Positions 62,224 to 64,000 of a stretch of DNA of 64,000 bases are shown piece by piece; the stretch's first letter is position 1; the number at the start of each line of letters is the position of its first letter. The notes below the pieces were generated by a model. It made no database searches, was not told where the DNA came from, and worked only from the letters and a program-made list of their open reading frames with translations. The position numbers were made by a program, and so were the translations under genes. Origin of the DNA: Paenibacillus etheri (GTDB lineage: Bacteria; Bacillota; Bacilli; Paenibacillales; Paenibacillaceae); assembly GCF_001012825.1 (NCBI RefSeq), contig NZ_LCZJ02000016.1, forward strand, positions 147,540-211,539, written 5' to 3'.

Positions 62224-63288
62224 ATGACTACAAAACAGACATCACAGCTCTCCAGTCTTAAAAAAAGTGTAGCCCCATATGAAAAAAACGACCGCAACGC
62301 GAGCATAAGACAGCTCATTAATACTTTAGCGCCACTTGTGCTGTTATGGGGCGGAGCTTATTTTTCTTTATCCGTTTCCTACTGGCTCACCCTTTTGTTG
62401 GCCATTCCTGCAGCAGGATTTGTAATTCGAACTTTTATTATTTTCCATGATTGTACACATGGATCATTCTTTAAGAATCGTAGAGCGAATGACATTATCG
62501 GAACGATCACAGGTGTATTAACACTTGTTCCTTATCGTCAGTGGAAGCATAGTCATTCCATTCATCACGCCAGCTCCAGTAACCTCGATAAAAGAGGGAT
62601 TGGCGACATATGGATTATGACTGTTGACGAATATGAAGCAGCTTCATTCTGGAAACGTCTATATTACCGGATTTACCGTAATCCAATCGTGATGTTCGGT
62701 TTAGGACCTATTGCTGTTTTTATGATTCAGTATCGGTTTAATGCTAAAGGCGCTAGACGTAAAGAGCGGATGAATACCTATTTAACAAATGTATCTATCG
62801 CAGCTCTCTATGGTGTGCTTATTTGGGCGATCGGATGGCAAGCCTTTATCATGGTGCAATTGCCTATAGCTTTTGTATCCGGTTTTCTCGGAATATGGTT
62901 GTTCTATGTTCAGCATCAGTTCGAGGATTCCTACTTTGAGAATGAATCGGAGTGGAGTTATGTTATGGCTGCAGTAGAGGGAAGCTCATATTATAAGCTA
63001 CCTAAGCTATTGCAATGGATCACTGGGAACATCGGGTTCCACCATGTCCATCATTTAAGTCCGAAGGTACCCAACTATAATTTAGAAAAAGCACATAATG
63101 CTACACCACCATTGCAAAAGGCGACGACCATAACGCTTAGCACTAGCCTGAAGGCTTTACACTTCCGTCTTTGGGATGAGGAGAATAAGTGCTTCATCAG
63201 CTTTAAAGAGGTAAAGTCGAGACTAAGCAAACCTAAGGTAGCGGGAGAAGTCCTACAAGTTCATAAGACTAGACTCCAAGGAGAATAA
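62224..63288 (+). CDS. des: Membrane acyl-lipid fatty acid desaturase
   Basis: A 354-residue membrane enzyme with four or so helices that introduces a cis double bond into membrane lipid acyl chains using oxygen. The three His boxes are HDCTH (75-79), HSHSIHH (109-115) and HHVHH (about 273-277), which bind a di-iron site. AGGAGG precedes the ATG. Size and motifs match the cold-induced Des of Bacillus subtilis, and desK follows, as in that organism. Double-bond position is inferred from the homologue, not shown. Confidence 0.93.
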   Translation: MTTKQTSQLSSLKKSVAPYEKNDRNASIRQLINTLAPLVLLWGGAYFSLSVSYWLTLLLAIPAAGFVIRTFIIFHDCTHGSFFKNRRANDIIGTITGVLTLVPYRQWKHSHSIHHASSSNLDKRGIGDIWIMTVDEYEAASFWKRLYYRIYRNPIVMFGLGPIAVFMIQYRFNAKGARRKERMNTYLTNVSIAALYGVLIWAIGWQAFIMVQLPIAFVSGFLGIWLFYVQHQFEDSYFENESEWSYVMAAVEGSSYYKLPKLLQWITGNIGFHHVHHLSPKVPNYNLEKAHNATPPLQKATTITLSTSLKALHFRLWDEENKCFISFKEVKSRLSKPKVAGEVLQVHKTRLQGE

Positions 63289-63323
63289 TAACTATAGGTT
63301 CGAACAAAATAGGAGTATATAGA

Positions 63324-63366
63324 AAGGTTAGAGCCGGGGAAATCATTCGTGGCTCTAATCTTTTTC
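63324..63366 (+). terminator. Terminator after the desaturase gene
   Basis: AAGGTTAGAGCC pairs with GGCTCTAATCTT and is followed by TTTTCT. It separates des from desK. Confidence 0.75.
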
Positions 63367-63402
63367 TATTTATCATAGCGGTTCAACAGATTTTCACTGA
63401 AT

Positions 63403-63414
63403 TTGTGCTAGAAT
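63403..63414 (+). promoter_or_regulatory. Probable extended -10 promoter of desK
   Basis: TGCTAGAAT gives a TG-extended -10 (TAGAAT at 63409-63414) with no clear -35, about 35 bases before the desK ATG. Confidence 0.4.
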
Positions 63415-63449
63415 AAGGAGAGTAATGTATGGTAAAAAGGAGAGCGGTC

Positions 63450-64000
63450 ATGCAAAAGTGGCATCATATTTTTCATAAAAGCACAGGTCTCAGCCCTTAT
63501 GTGTGGGTCGTTTTTTACATTCTACCGTTTTATTTTATATTTCGTTCCTCCTCTACCTATCAAGTAGTTTGGGGAATCTTGATGATCGCTGTATTTTTTG
63601 TTTGTTATGTACTTTCCTTTGTTTCTAAGGGTTGGCTGGTTTATTTCTGGACGAGTGTTCAAATTTTAGTGTCTATAACGATGACGCTTTTGTTCGGATA
63701 TATGTATTTTGCTCTTTTTCTAGCCTTTTTCATTGGGAACATACAGAATCGAGTGGGGTTCTTCACACTATACTCTATTCATCTGCTAACTACGATCATT
63801 ACAATCAATTATGAGCTGCTCTCGCGTAATTCAGTGTTTATTAGTCAACTTCCGTTCGTACTTGTCAGCATGATTGCTGTGATTCTTCTACCCATCACTA
63901 CCTACAACCGTAACAATCAAGAGAAGCTGCAAGACCAATTGGAGGACGCCAATAAGCGGATATCCGAACTCGTTAAGCTTGAAGAACGACAACGAATTTC
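63450..64000 (+). CDS. desK: Thermosensor histidine kinase DesK, N-terminal part
   Basis: The frame opens with ATG at 63450, AAAGGAG 6 bases upstream, and runs off the window end with no stop after 183 codons. LSPYVWVVFYILPFYFIFRS followed by SSTYQVVW resembles the start of Bacillus subtilis DesK, and FIGNIQNRV, INYELLSRN and the closing KRISELVKLEERQRI (its dimerisation helix just before the catalytic His) complete the match. Five membrane segments detect membrane thickness and fluidity; the cut C-terminus should hold the His and ATPase domains. It follows the desaturase it should regulate through DesR. Confidence 0.92.
   Translation, partial: MQKWHHIFHKSTGLSPYVWVVFYILPFYFIFRSSSTYQVVWGILMIAVFFVCYVLSFVSKGWLVYFWTSVQILVSITMTLLFGYMYFALFLAFFIGNIQNRVGFFTLYSIHLLTTIITINYELLSRNSVFISQLPFVLVSMIAVILLPITTYNRNNQEKLQDQLEDANKRISELVKLEERQRI

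Noticed and set aside
1-64000. CRISPR array, prophage, restriction or toxin-antitoxin island
   Set aside because: No regularly spaced direct repeats, no integrase or phage genes and no paired defence genes were found on either strand.

Overview
The window looks like a stretch of chromosome from a spore-forming Bacillota of the Paenibacillus type. The support is a 26-residue SpoVM peptide gene, a SpoVIF homologue, YesM/YesN-type two-component genes beside a sugar ABC transporter, several copper-amine-oxidase-like (stalk) domain exoproteins, a thrS T-box leader and a DesK/Des pair close to those of Bacillus subtilis. The species is inferred, since no rRNA is present. I see no rRNA, tRNA, CRISPR array, prophage or intact insertion sequence.

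Layout. 1-10055 is a core housekeeping run: the end of a PP2C phosphatase, prkC, rsgA, rpe, spoVM, rpmB on the opposite strand, then fakA, a degV-family gene, recG and spoVIF. 10240-12420 is a decayed patch with a transposase remnant, a YitT-family gene, an orphan membrane protein and a DUF2500-like fragment. 12530-22866 holds a P-type Ca2+ ATPase, an NlpC/P60 lipoprotein, a TrpXYZ-like ABC operon, a 5'-truncated esterase, an SDR dehydrogenase, an MgtC-family protein and an aldose epimerase. 22965-36246 holds thrS with its T-box, TraX, stalk-domain and metallophosphoesterase lipoproteins, a nitroreductase, a small YdaT-like gene, a membrane-anchored PrsA-like foldase, a lone LytTR regulator, a lactonase, an Hfq paralogue, a PAP2 phosphatase and an aromatic acid exporter. 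36409-53721 holds helD, an MFS carrier, transaldolase/fsa, rpiA, VanZ and GNAT genes, a marR-mmpL operon with a readable promoter and operator, a chitin-active LPMO, TPR and RCC1-like proteins, a LOG protein, a ChbG-like deacetylase and small genes.

The last 10 kb has two signalling modules. One is a carbohydrate ABC transporter (binding protein and two permeases, no ATPase) followed by a YesM-type histidine kinase, a second binding protein without a lipobox, and a YesN-type regulator. The other is a fatty acid desaturase followed by a desK sensor cut by the window end.

Most of the window is ordinary. The best leads are a terminator stem that also contains the ribosome binding site of the next gene (29981-30033), an Hfq paralogue without the usual histidine, a second small protein with an Sm-like pattern (53509-53721), the kinase/binding-protein/regulator order at 57341-62054, and long perfect palindromes at 40987-41011 and 16531-16546. 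Base composition and domain statements were judged by reading; no searches were run.
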